Below, piece after piece: positions 1 to 12,800 of a DNA stretch of 64,000 nt. This stretch comes from Lytechinus pictus (Eukaryota > Echinodermata > Echinoidea > Temnopleuroida > Toxopneustidae). The stretch lies in contig NC_087252.1 in the NCBI RefSeq assembly GCF_037042905.1, forward strand, positions 22,585,701 through 22,649,700. The letters are read 5' to 3'. Within the stretch, counting starts at the first letter, position 1. The number at the start of each line of letters is the position of its first letter. The notes under the pieces were generated by a model. That model did not search any database. It was not told the origin of the DNA and saw only the letters and a list, made by a program, of their open reading frames with translations. A program made the position numbers and the translations under genes.

Positions 1-1260
1 GGGAAAACAATTTCAAAATGCACTTTTCTTATTAAGATCAGCCGAATTACCTTTTCATCACCTATGAATAATACCAACTTGTAGAAAATTTATTCATATT
101 TCATATGACACTAATTTTGTGTTCGAAGATAAACCTGATTTAGGAATACGGGTCATAGATTCAAAATACAGATAAAGTGGGGGTAGCTTCGACATATTCC
201 TTTGAGCTGTGTATTGATGTGTAAGAACTTCACCTTTATTACCTGCAGTGCTAGTGTATCTTATAACTGTTTCCAAGAGACAATATTTAATAAATTTCTT
301 TATAATGTAACAGAAACACCTTTTTTGTCTTTGCATCCTTCTGAATCAGATACATTTCTATTACCATGCACATTACATACTGGACATTACGGTGTGTTAG
401 TCATACCTACACAATCGATGCGAGAGGCTGATCCAAGCTATTGTATTATTTGAATGACATCCCATTCATCACTTTGCAATCGTTTTCATGGATGTGACTG
501 CCACACTTAGGTTGCTTTTTGGCCTCACTTTAGTGCAAAATCGCTCAATACATTCAGCATATTTTCCTTCTATTTGAAGCAAATGAAGATACTTATGGTG
601 GCATGAAGCCTGCAAATATTCTCGTTGATACATCCTCTTTCATATCGAATGTTGAGATTGTGCATTTATTACTGATATTCATAATAAATCTGATCAATAA
701 CAGTGCATGTGCAATTTTTTTTAACAAAAACATACAAATTTTGGCCAAAAGTCTTAATTCTTTAAAAAACTATATCAACCGACTTGAAATCGAAGAATAA
801 AGGGATTGTAGTAAATTCTACCAACAAAATAATATATAATTTTGCATTTTATGAAGGCCTTTTTCCATTTTCTGGGTTGAAAATGTGACAATATACATTA
901 ATATATCCAAGTCTCCGATATGCAGTAAAAAAAGCTAAATTTCTGAAAATTGAATTTTCAAGTTTGAGACATAATAAGTTTGTGACTAATAATGATATCA
1001 ATTTGGAATTTCGTCCACTTAATAATTGTATATTAGGAAAGTTTTCCAAAAGTTTTCGAGGCGATTCCTTTATTTTCCTTAGATTTATGGTAAATCATGT
1101 ATTTCACAAATTTTCAATTTTTTGGAAAAAATTCTCAAAATTGTACTTTTCTCATTAAAATCTCAGCCGAATTACCATTTCATCACCCATGAATAGTATC
1201 AACTTGTAGAAAATTTATTTATCTTTCATATGACACCAATTTTGTGGCAAATGAATGTTT
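1..1260. repeat. dispersed direct repeat, two partial copies; no gene
   Basis: Bases about 5-123 and about 1135-1250 are diverged copies of the same sequence in the same orientation; both contain AACTTGTAGAAAATTTATT and TTTCATATGACAC. The AT-rich stretch between them has no convincing exon. The short open frames lack splice or domain support. Confidence 0.55.
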
Positions 1261-1554
1261 GTGTCGGAATCTATGTACGAAAATCCAAATCCCATGAATA
1301 TGGCGGCCATTTTGGACGCCATCTTGAATTTGAACCCCATGGGACAATATTTCGTTTTGGGAACATCAAAATTCATTCACTAGACATCTTAAGGATTACA
1401 AAAATTTAGGTTAAAAAAATATATCATTCGGGTGCATGGGAACCCTATCTCTCTCCCCTACTAATTAGACCACGACGCGCCCAACACACTCATCACATAC
1501 ATCAACATCATCACCATGATTCTTCATACACTTATTCTGTTATAATTCTATATA

Positions 1555-1792
1555 TAGTTGACATCATCACCAACATCATCATCACCACCATTACTAACTC
1601 CATCATCATCATCACCATCATCACAGCTATTACTACCACCACCACCATCATCATCACCATTACTACCTCCATCCTCATCGTCATCACCATTATCATCATC
1701 ACCATCATCATTACTATTACTACCACCACCACCATCATCATCATCATTACTACGACAGCGATCATCATCATCATCAAATCTAAATACTGTAC
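1555..1792. repeat. (ATC)n/(ACC)n trinucleotide microsatellite
   Basis: About 240 bases of imperfect ATC/ACC triplets. The triplet period leaves it open in several frames on both strands (Ser/Pro-rich one way, Met/Val-rich the other), so those frames are compositional artefacts. Confidence 0.9.
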
Positions 1793-2573
1793 TTTAATCA
1801 TCCTAGATAATCATTCTTCTCCTCATCATTAGCAGCACTACCAATGCTCAGCAAATGTGCTTCTTGTAAAGAAAGACAATACAAACTGTACAGGGCTTCA
1901 ATTCTAATGAACTCATCTATTCAGTTGTACAATTTATAAGCACCGAACATTATCAATGTACAAATATTGTTTACAGTCCAAAGCCTTATTGCAAGGAAGA
2001 AAAACACTAAAAAGGTAAGAGATACATGTCAGGGGTGAAGTAGAGGCCGGCATCGAAGCCAACTTTGCCAGCCTTAATCTTGGGACCGAGCCATGTGTTC
2101 ACGTTCTATTGGAGAAAGAAAGATTTCTCCTGTGGCGTTGTGATTCGAAACTCCAGGTCTCAGCTACAAAAACACTGACAAACGTGCACGAATAACGATT
2201 TTGATTAATACTTCCTTGGATCGATTCAGCAAAACCTATAATCAAAGCTGTAGACCGCTCATATTATACTAAAAAAGATAATAAATGAACTACATTACAA
2301 TACATGAAGAATAACGCTGCTCTGTTAAGAAAAATTAAATATAAAAAAACTTTAAAAGAACTTCTACACTTCTGCTATGCTACTATTAGCCTGTATTTTC
2401 TTATAAATACATGTTCATTGTAAAAGCATTTACACATATACATGTATGTACACATTAGCTTTATTAGTCACGATATGCAAGTGGCAGCTAGATTAAGAGA
2501 TGGCCACTGCACTGGTTCAACTGCATTGAAAGGGCAGACAAACCCAAGCAGTAATTGTTTAGTATAAAAGTGA

Positions 2574-3181
2574 TTAAAGGTCAAGAAAACCCCAGAAAAA
2601 TGTTGATTTGAATAAATAGGGAAAAATCAAACTAGCATAATGCTGAAAATTTCATCAAAATTGGATGTAAAATAAGAAAGTTATGACATCTTAAATTTTC
2701 GCTTATTTTTTTACAAAACAGTGATATGCACAACTCAGTGACAAGCAAATGAGACGGTCGATGATGTCAGTCACTATTTTGTTTGTTTTAATTTGTTTGA
2801 ATTATACAATATTTAATTTTTTACAGATTTGACAATAAGGACCAACTTGACTGAACCATATAGTATTAAACAATGCTAATTCCACATGTCCAGGGAGGAA
2901 TTAATCATTGTTTCACTTGACAATGAGGAGAAAATTAGAATAATCCATATTTCATGTAAAAAAATACAAAAGATATAGTGAGTGGATGATAACATCAGTC
3001 TCCTCATTTGCATTCCGACCAGGATGTGCAAATAACTATTTTGTGAAATCAAGCGAAACTTTTAAATTTCAGAACTGTCTTATTTTACATTCGATTTTGA
3101 TGAAATTTTCAATGTTATGCTTGTTGGATTTTTCTCTTTTTCTTCCAATCAACTTTTTGTTGGGTTGGACTAGTCCTTTAA
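2574..3181. mobile_element. TTAA-bounded fold-back element (subfamily A)
   Basis: Both ends are TTAA next to inverted AAGG...CCTT arms, and the arms hold complementary copies of a segment containing AAGAAAGTTATGACAT. No transposase frame is present. Related copies lie at 21091-21651, 36508-37118 and 37820-38170. The TTAA ends suggest piggyBac-type mobilisation, but the terminal bases after TTAA are not the usual CCY, so the class is uncertain. Confidence 0.75.
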
Positions 3182-3885
3182 TGTAGAATTTTTTAAAAGT
3201 CAGACAACACAATTTTGACAATCTTACAAACTATTGAATATTGTCATTTTCTACATAAAATACAATGCACACATTCTGTAGGTTTTCCTGTGTTACAATA
3301 CCATCACAAATAAGTGATTGTTTTGGGTGGTGAGCTGCAATACAACACAAGTATGCATGAGAAAAGGGCTTGTATCAGCACAAGGGATCCAAGGGAATAG
3401 ACCTTGGGGCCCGCCCAGCTGTCCTAAAAAAATCCTCAATTACCAACAGTCCTTCTAACTAAAAGGCTTATTAAATCTCAAAGTGTTGCTTTACAGTACG
3501 GTGCAGCGAACTAAATCAACCATTTGAGAAAAGCAAGAAAGTCAGTTGAGAGTCCCAGTACAGTGCCTAATGCATGTATATATATCAAAAGAGCTTAAAT
3601 GAATGATGCATGCAATGTGTCATTTTCACGTCTAGGGAAGTTTGGAATTCTTAGCATTTCATCTTGCGCTTTGTTTTCAAATATCGATACTTTTGAAAAT
3701 CAAACATCTCAAATCAATAATCAACATCTTGTGAAGCATTAGATTAGTGTATGAAGTTGTATTTGGTTGTCGATTGTTGCTAAACTGTTCGAATGCATTA
3801 ATTGTTCAAGTTGAACACTCAGGCCTACAATGTATGTGCATGTCAAGAGGTTAGGTGTATGGGCTGTAAACCATGAGGTCTGAGG

Positions 3886-4053
3886 TTCTGGGGAGCGTTT
3901 CATCAATGTTTTTGTCTGACAAGTTGTCAGATCTGATAACTTTCCTTAATTTTGATTGGCTGAGAGGCACTGTTACTATGGTAACTGTCGGATAAAACCG
4001 GACTTGTCTGATAAAACGTCCGACAAGTCCTTTCATGAAACGCTCCCCAGAAC
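3886..4053. mobile_element. short MITE with GTTCTGGGGAGCG termini
   Basis: A 168-bp palindromic element: GTTCTGGGGAGCGTTTCAT at the left and its complement at the right, with inner complementary TTGTCTGACAAG-type segments. A second copy lies at 37627-37775. It has no coding capacity. Confidence 0.75.
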
Positions 4054-4203
4054 AAAATTACTGAGAACTGCCTATTAACCAGTGAATTCTGTAATTATGT
4101 TATAAGTAGGTGTTATATATAGAGACCCCACTGTTCCCGTGAGCAATGGGTGAACCTGTTGACTGGCATAATTCCATTTGGCTTTGTAGAGCAAGGGGCC
4201 ACC

Positions 4204-4530
4204 AGGTGGGTGTCTCATAAAGCGCTTTGTAAGAGCTCTAAGAATGACTTAACAAAAGATTGGAGATCTAAATCAACACCAATGAAAAGTTGGTGCAAGT
4301 AATTAACCACAAGATCATCAGTCATTCGCAAAGTCGCTTGTAATTTACGAACAGCTTGATGAAACACCCACCTGTTCTTAATGTTACGCACTGGTTTACG
4401 CACGATTGGAACCTGTTCTCAGGCGCTAAATCAGTTACATAGGAATATCATTTAGAACAAGAAATGGTCACCAGTCGTGCGTAAAGTCATTTGTACCTTA
4501 CGAACAGTTTTATGAAACAGGCCCCTGGTT
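4204..4530. mobile_element. fold-back MITE with AGGTGGGTGT ends, plus a related neighbour
   Basis: Bases 4204-4373 form an inverted repeat (AGGTGGGTGTCTCATAAAGC against GCTTGATGAAACACCCACCT). The following 4376-4530 ends in a related ACGAACAGTTTTATGAAAC arm. The same arm type, TTCATAAAGCTGTTCGTAAG-like, bounds the element at 20948-21679. A poly-C run follows at about 4672-4685. Confidence 0.6.
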
Positions 4531-4699
4531 CCAGAAGGCAATCCATTAACTTGTTGACTACTGACGTTGATAATTCGTGTAGGCTCTTTAAAACTTCAGC
4601 CTGGCGCCAGATAATTCCAGTAGGCAGTTTGAAGAGGTAAACGTCTTTTAAAACATGAAATAAATGCGAAGTCCCCCCCCCCCCCGCCTCCTCCCCCAA

Positions 4700-5260
4700 C
4701 ATATACACAACACATGTAGTTCTTCAACATGCCAACAGGGCAGAAATATAACTTTAATAATGATAATAATAATAATTCAATATTTATATAGCGCCTATTA
4801 AAATTTCTCTAAGATGCACCTCATGATCAAATGCTAATTCACAAGTCAAGTGGTCAAATTGATGTTCATATTGGCACATTACTGAAGTTTTTTTTCTTCA
4901 TATTTTTTTAGTAATACATGTAATCCTCCAATGATACAGAAAACGTTCATCAGTTGGGGATGATAACATAAATGTTTCATCTTCTACCAAACTGAACAAT
5001 TATTTGAGGAGAGCTTTCAAATAATTGTTAGGGTAGGTAGAAGTTTGAACATTATTCCATAATCCTCCAATGTTTCACATTCAGATTTGATTATCATATT
5101 TGAACTCAAAACCACAAAACTTGGCAATATGTTGCCAAATTTTTTTTAGTCTTCTCTCTTTTTTTTTCTGTTACTTTTGTTATTGGCAGCATACAAAGAA
5201 GGTCCATAACTGGTTGTCAAAAGACATACAGGTGTAAAAGGAAATTAATTGATACACTTA
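4700..5260. other. no gene seen
   Basis: AT-rich sequence between the poly-C tract and the 3' end of the zinc-finger gene. A diverged inverted pair (near AATTATTTGA, about 4990-5035) is present, but there is no exon-like frame. Confidence 0.5.
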
Positions 5261-5263
5261 CAA

Positions 5264-5269
5264 TTTATT
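5264..5269 (-). promoter_or_regulatory. candidate polyadenylation signal of the zinc-finger gene
   Basis: AATAAA on the minus strand, about 90 bases past the TAA stop of the zinc-finger gene. Position and orientation fit, but transcript ends cannot be seen from sequence alone. Confidence 0.45.
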
Positions 5270-5359
5270 TTTTAATAAATTCCAGCAGGCTTTGAGCAAG
5301 CACAACTGGCTGAAATAGGCAACGAGTACACTCTAGACATTATTTCCACATGCATGTTA

Positions 5360-6891
5360 TTATTTTTTATGAGTTTTCATATGCCTGTGCCAGTCAGAAT
5401 TTCTGGAAAACGACTTTGAGCACGTCTTACACTCGTATCCCTTCTCAAGATGTGTTTTGAAATGCGAGTGCAGGCCGTTCCGACCAGCAAACCTTGCGCC
5501 GCATTCTTTGCACGCAAACTTCCTCTCCTCGGAATGCAACTTAGCATGGTCTTTCAGCGACTGTTCTGTGTTGAAGCCCTGTTCGCAGAGAGTACATTTG
5601 AACGGTTTGAGGTCCGAGTGGGTTCGCAGGTGCCTCTGCACATCGCTCTTGCGCGTGAATTTCTTCGAACACACCTTGCAACCGTATTTCCTTTCCTCGT
5701 GCGTACGGGAATGTGAATAAAGCCCACCTGATTGGGCGAACCTCTTGCCGCATATTTTACATTCGTACGCTTTCACGTCAGAATGTAGCTTTTGATGGTC
5801 CCGAAGATGTGCGTAATCACCAAACCTTCTCCCGCAAGTGGAACAGGCGTACGGTTGCTCACCGGTGTGGGATCGAATGTGGCGATTGAGATCGCTCTTG
5901 TTAATAAACACTTTTTCACACAAATCACATTTGAAACCTCTGAAACCTCCAGATATGGAGTTTGGTCCCTTTCTTTCCTTCTTTATTTTATTTTCTATGA
6001 AAGGCTCCAAGTCCTCATTAGTGATACTCTGCCGTTTTATGATAGAAGGGTCAATGACAGATTTGTCAACAGCCTTACTGGCTGTGGCACGGGAAATTTT
6101 CGCTCGCGCCGAGTTGCCGTTTTGCGATTTCACCTCAAGGGGTGAAGAAACAGGAACTTTATACTTCGGAGGTCGGCCTCTTTTCTTTGGGTTGACGGGA
6201 TCAGGAGAAGCCTTTTGAGCCACCATTTGTTTTATTTTGACTACCATCTTTGACTTCTTGTGGCCAGGTTGCGCAGAGACAGTTTTGGGAGATTCTTTAG
6301 CCTTATTTTTAGAGCCTTTAGGTCTGCCTCTTCCCCTTTTCATAGGTTTTGAATCATCACATTTTTTGAGTTTCGGGGTCTTTGGGAATTGGGATACACC
6401 ATTACTTTCACCTTTTTCTTTTCCCTCTTCCCCATCAAGCGAGCAATCGTCATCGCTATCAATACCTATAATTTCTGCCCCGTGCTCAACTCTGAAATGA
6501 GATCTGAGAAACAGAGTACCCGTAAATGTTTTACCGCAGAGCTCACACGTCAGTCTCTTTCTCTTTCTTGAGACCTCAGGCAGGACACAACCACCAGCAT
6601 TATTGTTACCACTCTCCCCTAGATTTGAAGGGTTAAGCAGAACAGAATTCGACCCATCGGATTTGTTTTTGGTATCATCTAGGTTAAATTGTGGAGACTG
6701 TGACATGTTACCTATTCTCTTACTATCACCAGCATTATCAGCTGAAGGTCCATGGTCAGATGGCACTTGGCAAGAACTTTGGATATGTTGGGCAGTATCT
6801 GAGTGGTCCTTCGGGCTAGATGATCGCTTCAACTCCTCCTGTAGCACAACGGATGTCAATGTATGGGACTTGTTCTCTGTGGTAATGACAC
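5360..6891 (-). CDS. zinc-finger gene exon 2 (codons 453-962 and stop)
   Basis: Terminal coding exon with eight C2H2 fingers and two AT-hooks. The open frame runs 15 codons upstream of the acceptor, but that hydrophobic stretch is the pyrimidine-rich 3' end of the intron, not a signal peptide. Confidence 0.9.
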
Positions 6892-9715
6892 CTACAGAAA
6901 CACCGATAAGAAAGCATAAAAACACAAATGAATACACACTGTGTCTGAATGTTATTATTACCAGAGATTCTCTGCCAATGCTATCAGTCCTTTTTAAGGT
7001 TTCATATACTTGGTTGTACAGATATGATCAATCTTTAATATTAGGTGGGGCAAAATTTACCTATCTACACAGAAAATACATGTTCTGTGTCATTGCTTAA
7101 CATTATGGAATATTATTTATAAATCTATAATTCCAATCATGTACCTGACTGTATTCTGGGGAAAACAATAGTGTTAAATATGCCAATAAATAGCAACAAA
7201 ATATTTCAGCTAACTTCCTACATATGTATGTATATGTCATGTTCTTTAACCCTATCCATGATTCACGCAATATATTCGGCGTGCAAAATTTTTTGACCGC
7301 GCCACTCACTGACTTTTTACTTTCAAGTCTTGCGCAACTTTTGAGACCAGTTTCACGTCACCCAGGTACGCGGTTCCAAAATTATGCAACATTATGTAAG
7401 TGCATGTCAGACCAAAAATTGCTCAAAAACGTGATTTTGTGTATAAAGTCAATGCAAATTGTGTTTTCAACCAAAATTATTTTTAGTTTTGCTGGTCCAA
7501 ATGTATTTATTTAATGCTGTTTATGATCTCAGAAGAGTCCCCAACAAATTTCATAGAAAAAACAATGAAAAACAAAAGGTCCAAAAAACAAAAAATACAT
7601 AAGAAATTGCAAAAAAATATATAATACATAAGAAATTGATCTGATATCGCAATTTTTTTTCATGTACACTTGCTAAAAACACAACAAAGAGTTTCTAAAC
7701 CAAAAATAAGAATATTTGGAGCTTTAATTAGGGAGTTAGAGGGAAAAGTATGATTTCGCATACTAATTATGCATAAATAAGCATAATCACTTTGCAATTT
7801 GTATGAAAAATTACTATACAATTTTGTAGATATGTCCCAGACAACTGCGTGCTAATTTTCGGTGCGATCGCACAGCCAACAGCCGAGATCTCAAGGGGGG
7901 GGGGGGCCCCCCCGGCCATATGAACTCCCGAAATACCCCGGCCTAGATAGGGTTAATTCATTATTGGTAAATTTTGATTGTTTCCACTGGTTTACCCTTC
8001 TACATGCCATTTTCATGACAACATCTTTAATTTATGCACAACTGTGGACACTTTCTTGTCCACAATGAGATTTTCTGTGTTAACAAAAATGGTGTGTATT
8101 TCTATTTCCTCATAAAAACTTCATTAAAAAAAACACATTCCAATGCTTGTTAACAAGAATTTTAATTTTTAAATATTTTTAAATTAATATCAATAAGGAT
8201 CTGATCTGGCACAAAGAAAGATCATTACATGGGTATAAAGGTCATAGGTAACTTCAGAACAGCTTTATGAAACACCAAACGGGGCGCTCAAATTTCTAGC
8301 CTTACATCACCTACCAGAACTCACCCCCCCCCCCCCCTCCAAAAATGAAATATCCTACCCATTCCATCTCCAGGCACAACATTCTCTTCTGGATCCCTCT
8401 CTGCATCTTCCACCAACATAGATTCAGGAGAAAGTGCTAGAGCCATTGACTCCTCATCATCGAAGATCGTCCTCTGAGGAGTCTGTTGCTTCCGAATCTT
8501 TCTTGGAATACGTGTCTCTATTCCATCAGCTTTAGCTTTGATCGGAAAGGCTGTCTTGTCTGAGCTGGTGGGCTGTTGGTCAGAGCTAGGGGTGTCCTCA
8601 ATCTTGACCTGGATAAGGACTGAGTTTTCCTGTGATGAAGAGCTTGAGGTGTCTCCAACCTTAACCTCAAAAAGGCCAGGATGTTCCTCAGATGAACAGC
8701 TAATGGTATCCTTGACTATGACCTTGACAAGGCCAGGATCTTTCTGGGATAAAGAGTTGGTGGTGTCCTTGATAATGACCTCAACGATGCCAGGATCTTC
8801 CTGGGATAAAGAGCTAGTGGTGTCCTTGTCCATGACCTTTACAATGCCAGGATCTTCCTGGGATGAAGAGCTAGTAAAGTCCTTGTCCATGACCTTTACA
8901 TGACCAGGATCTTCCTGGGATGAAAAGCTAGTGGTGTCTTTGGCCATGACCTTGACAACGCCAGGATCTTCCTGAGCCGAAGAACTGGACTGTGGTGGCA
9001 TTTGCATGATGCATCCATCACTGGGGATATTGATAGAAGACATTGACTGGTCCGTGGTGCCAACAGGGATGTCCTCAACGAAGAAGAGTGGGGCAAGGTC
9101 CATGAGATCCCCTAAAGATTCTAGAGATGATTGTTCAAGTTGATTGTTCCCATTATCGATTTGGATTACTATCTCCTCTTTAATATCACAGGGAGATTCA
9201 TGACCATCATTGTTGCTTCCAGAATCAGGTCTCCTGCCTTCAGGAGAAAGTTCATGCTGCGTATCATTTTCCTCTTTTGGTTGCCTTGTTCTAATCTCTG
9301 CAGCCAATGCACCATCAGGGACCATACTACTCTCCCCTAAGGGTGGATTCCTTGTTGCAAAGTCATCGGATGTCTCCTGCTCAATACCATTACCGCTATT
9401 GAAATGCGGCGTTCCTGATACACCTCCACCAACAACCGCATCAAGAACTGTACCAGTTTGGCTTTGCAAACTTGAAGTTGAATGGACATGGACTTCTACC
9501 TGCTCCTGCGATCCACCATGGATCTGTTCAAGGTGGAATCTTAGGTACATGGCTTGTGAGAATGCTCTGTAACAGAGGGGACACTGGTGAAGCTTCTTGC
9601 CAGTGTGGATGCGTTCGTGGGTCTCCAGTCTGTGCTGGCTGCAGAAAGGGTGGAAGCAGAAACGACAGATGAATATACGACCAGTTTGTGGATAAAAGCG
9701 GCGGCTAGAGGCCAT
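5360..9715 (-). CDS. C2H2 zinc-finger / AT-hook protein, two coding exons
   Basis: Join of 9715-8359 and 6891-5360 (minus strand), giving 962 residues. The exon 1 donor (GG|GTAGG) leaves one base and the exon 2 acceptor (TTTCTGTAG|GTG) supplies two, making an intact Gly codon. The start is the ATG at 9715, the first after an in-frame TAG at 9742-9740. Domains: two N-terminal C2H2 fingers (about 17-37 and 45-66); an acidic Ser-rich region with seven degenerate 19-residue repeats (about 243-376); one isolated finger (about 567-590); AT-hooks GRGRPKG (about 638) and KRGRPPK (about 690); and seven fingers near the C terminus (about 773-957), the first two joined by a TGEQPY linker. By family it should be a nuclear DNA-binding regulator, with AT-hooks gripping AT-rich minor groove. 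It is not identified as an orthologue of a named gene. A SUMO link to the repeats is inference only. Confidence 0.9.
6892..8358 (-). other. intron of the zinc-finger gene
   Basis: About 1.47 kb, GT-AG. It holds AT-rich sequence and a poly-G/poly-C junction near 7897-7914. No nested gene is visible. Confidence 0.75.
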
Positions 9716-9865
9716 GGATGCCAAGGAGACCACGTCAGACTACCTCTAGCTTACACAAAGTAAGATGGGAGGAAACACGGAATACACTGCATGGCTTTTA
9801 AGATCTCATCAATGCGTGGAAGTTTACATGCACCGTCTCTCATGGATCTGCACTGGAATATTGTC
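8359..9865 (-). CDS. zinc-finger gene exon 1 (5' UTR part plus codons 1-452)
   Basis: Coding part 9715-8359. A good acceptor (pyrimidine-rich, ending TATACAG) at 9867-9866 suggests the exon begins at 9865 with about 150 bases of 5' UTR, so an upstream non-coding exon is expected but not located. It encodes CxxC-x12-HxxxH and CxxC-x12-H-x4-H fingers followed by the repeat domain. Frame past 8359 is intron read-through into a poly-G/C tract. Confidence 0.8.
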
Positions 9866-12800
9866 CTGTATATGAAGAAAAATAGAAATTTAAAAACTAT
9901 TATGAGTAATTAAATCAATAAAATCAGGTTAATCTTGCAAACCAAAAATGTACATATATTTACATGTAGCCTATATGCAGTTAACACAATATACCCCTAC
10001 TCCACTTTTATGAGTAGACTTGCACAATTTTCCCTGTGAAATTTGTGTTGTTGATAGAAAATCCAAGTGTTTTAGGGGACAGTTTTCAAGAAAATATAAA
10101 AGGGTTGTTGGCATTTTTTTTGTGTGTTTTTTTTTAATCATTTACATGAACTACTATTTCCGTGTCAAATGGATAACGAATATTTGTCTACAGATCATTT
10201 TACGTTGTTAATCATTGTTATCAAATATTGGATGCTTTCAACAAGGGAAAGAAATACCAATGCAGTTAAAGTCACAATTTGTTGTTAAAACATATCTCTT
10301 ATAAAGTTCTTTTTAAGTCACTGTTGGCTCATTTCATTTTCAGTTGCAGTGCTACAAGTATAAACAGAAATTGTGCATCTGCATCAATATATTGAGAGTG
10401 TTTCATAAATACAATTTGTAAACTAAAAATAGTTTTAACACTACATTTAAAAACATTAAATAAGAAGCAATCAGTATCAGTTATAAGCTGTGTCAGATCG
10501 AAATAAATACTTTCTTTTGTATAATAGGTATACACATGAAGCTTTGCTGCACTTTTAATCCTTTGAGAGAAAAGTATGTTTGTGCTTTATAGAACTTTAT
10601 GCAATGTATCACACATACTTTTTTTGTAAATAAACTGCTGTTTAATTGCAAAAAAATCACAATAACTGTGCACCCTAAATTATGTCTCTTGTATATTGTT
10701 CTCCTTGTTCATATCTATCCATGGCAATGGCACTTCAGAAAAAAAATATGAATAAATTTAAAAAGAGGAATTTAAAAAAGAAACTCTGCAACTTTTCGGA
10801 TATATTCACTTGTTTGTAAGTAGAGTTATATCATTATTTTCCTTCGTTAGAGCCTTGACAGAGGGAAGAGACTCTGTATGGATGGTCAGACTGGAATTTT
10901 CATGGATTTATTTTGGCCCGCGGTAGGCCTACGTGCAGCTAGCACTAGCAGCTGCATGAGTTGGTAGCGAATCGGCATGCAAGTTGAATTGCCAGACTCA
11001 TCATCATAGACGTAATTCCCCTAATTTACCTCCATCCACGTCACTAGAGCTAGAAACTTCATCTTCAAAATCAATTTGAAAATCCAAAATCTAGATAAAC
11101 TTCTGGGTTTTCTTTCATTTCGTGATCGAAGTATTCAGTGAAAGTGTGGAGAAAACGTTCCCTCGCAACAGGTTTTGCATGCAAGTGGAGCTTGACGTGG
11201 GAGAGCCAATCACGTCTCTCGTACACTCATACACGTCATCAAATTCGAGTCAATTCAGAGACCGATCGGAGGCATATTTCGGAGAGGCATTTTAGCGCTT
11301 TTTAATTGGCGATTTCCACTTTATGTATTACTTTCGTTATTTTTGAATGACCAAATCATGATAATCCCCACATCATGACCTTTCCACTGATATATAATAA
11401 GGCCATATTCATAATCAATATATTTCTCCTTTAAAGATCGTGATGTTGCATGAATTTTATATTTCCGCCCCATAAAATCCCACCTTTGTCACTCGGAATA
11501 TCAGATCGAGTTCACGGACTCGAAATTTGGGCAGGTGGAGCGGTAGTGAAGTGGAGTGGAGCCCGCACGAACTTCGCTCGAGGTAACTTGACATAAACTA
11601 AAAAAGGCGCTATTTAACAAAATATTTATTTAAAAAAAAAACGCCTTAAACACAATGCAAAAAACCTAACGATTTGGCCGCATTGTTAACAACTATCGTA
11701 AGGGGCGCTCCATTTATAAATAAAGATGAATGTGTAGCTGTCTACCGCGACACCGTTTGTCGCAAGTCTTTAAGTTTAATTTAATAAGAAATTGTCATAA
11801 AGACATAAAAATTAAAATTCAACGAGTGAACCGGTGAGTACCGATTTAAACATTATCAATTTATTTAGTAGAATACATTTAATTAGTAGCCTAGAGTAAA
11901 ACAATTTCGTGATATTAATGCTTAGTTCTAAGCGGCACAAATGCGCGTGAATCATGTGAATCGAGTCCCAGTTTCGAGTCCTTGTTTTTACTTGCACGCT
12001 GTGTTAGTGTGTAAGCAATTTTTGGCATTTTTTATCGGATAATGTACATACACTTGCACGCTGCACTTCACCAGTACGACAATTCACCAGACGGTGGACT
12101 GTACTGTTTCCAAAAGAAGAAGAAGTTTCTTAACACGGGTAATAGTATTACTAATAAAGTAATATAGGGGTGTTGCCGAGAGTAGACTAACGACTGTTAA
12201 AGATCTACATCAAAAAAATGAACAAGTGGGACCGAACAAAAAAAGACAAAGATTTCAATCCGTATTCCAGACAACCAATAACTGTTTCTCAGTACATTCT
12301 GACCAATATCTTCTTATATTCGAAAGGGGAAATGCGTTAGGTAACTTCTAAAATAGTTAAATGGGCAAATTTCCTCGTATTTACATTCGTTTTACCTTTC
12401 TTTGTGAGCAGTCGGTAGTTAAACGCACAAATTTCAGAGCAGTCCAATCCGGACGTCGTCCATTTCCACGACGGAAAATTGTCGTAGTACTAATGCGCCA
12501 TCTACGGCCGGTTTTCAAGCACAGTCGTCGAGAATTTTAGGAAACGCTGATCAATGATTGTTTAAATTATTACTATCTCTAATCGGGGAATAATAAAGTA
12601 CTGGAAATCATACAACTTAAGAGCAATATTACTTTGTGAACTTGATCTATAGGTACACCACCCCACCCCCACCCTCTTTGATTACGATCAGTGTGTTGCA
12701 AGAAACTTGCAGTTGATCTCAAGACACTGAATTTTCAGGTCCCAATTGCATGGTCTGCTTTTTGCATAAGCAAAAAATGCTTACTTGATATCACTTGTAA

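Noticed and set aside
1532-1801. Opposed 79-89-residue open frames of Ser/Pro or Met/Val repeats
   Set aside because: They are produced by the ATC trinucleotide microsatellite; no splice or domain support.
5450-7100. Plus-strand open frames of 87-165 residues over the zinc-finger exon
   Set aside because: They are antisense shadows of the zinc-finger exon; the codon pattern and domains are on the minus strand.
11025-11100. Minus-strand acidic/Ser-rich mini-frame ending at GGAG|GTAAAT
   Set aside because: No acceptor, partner exon or conservation can be shown; kept only as a remark.
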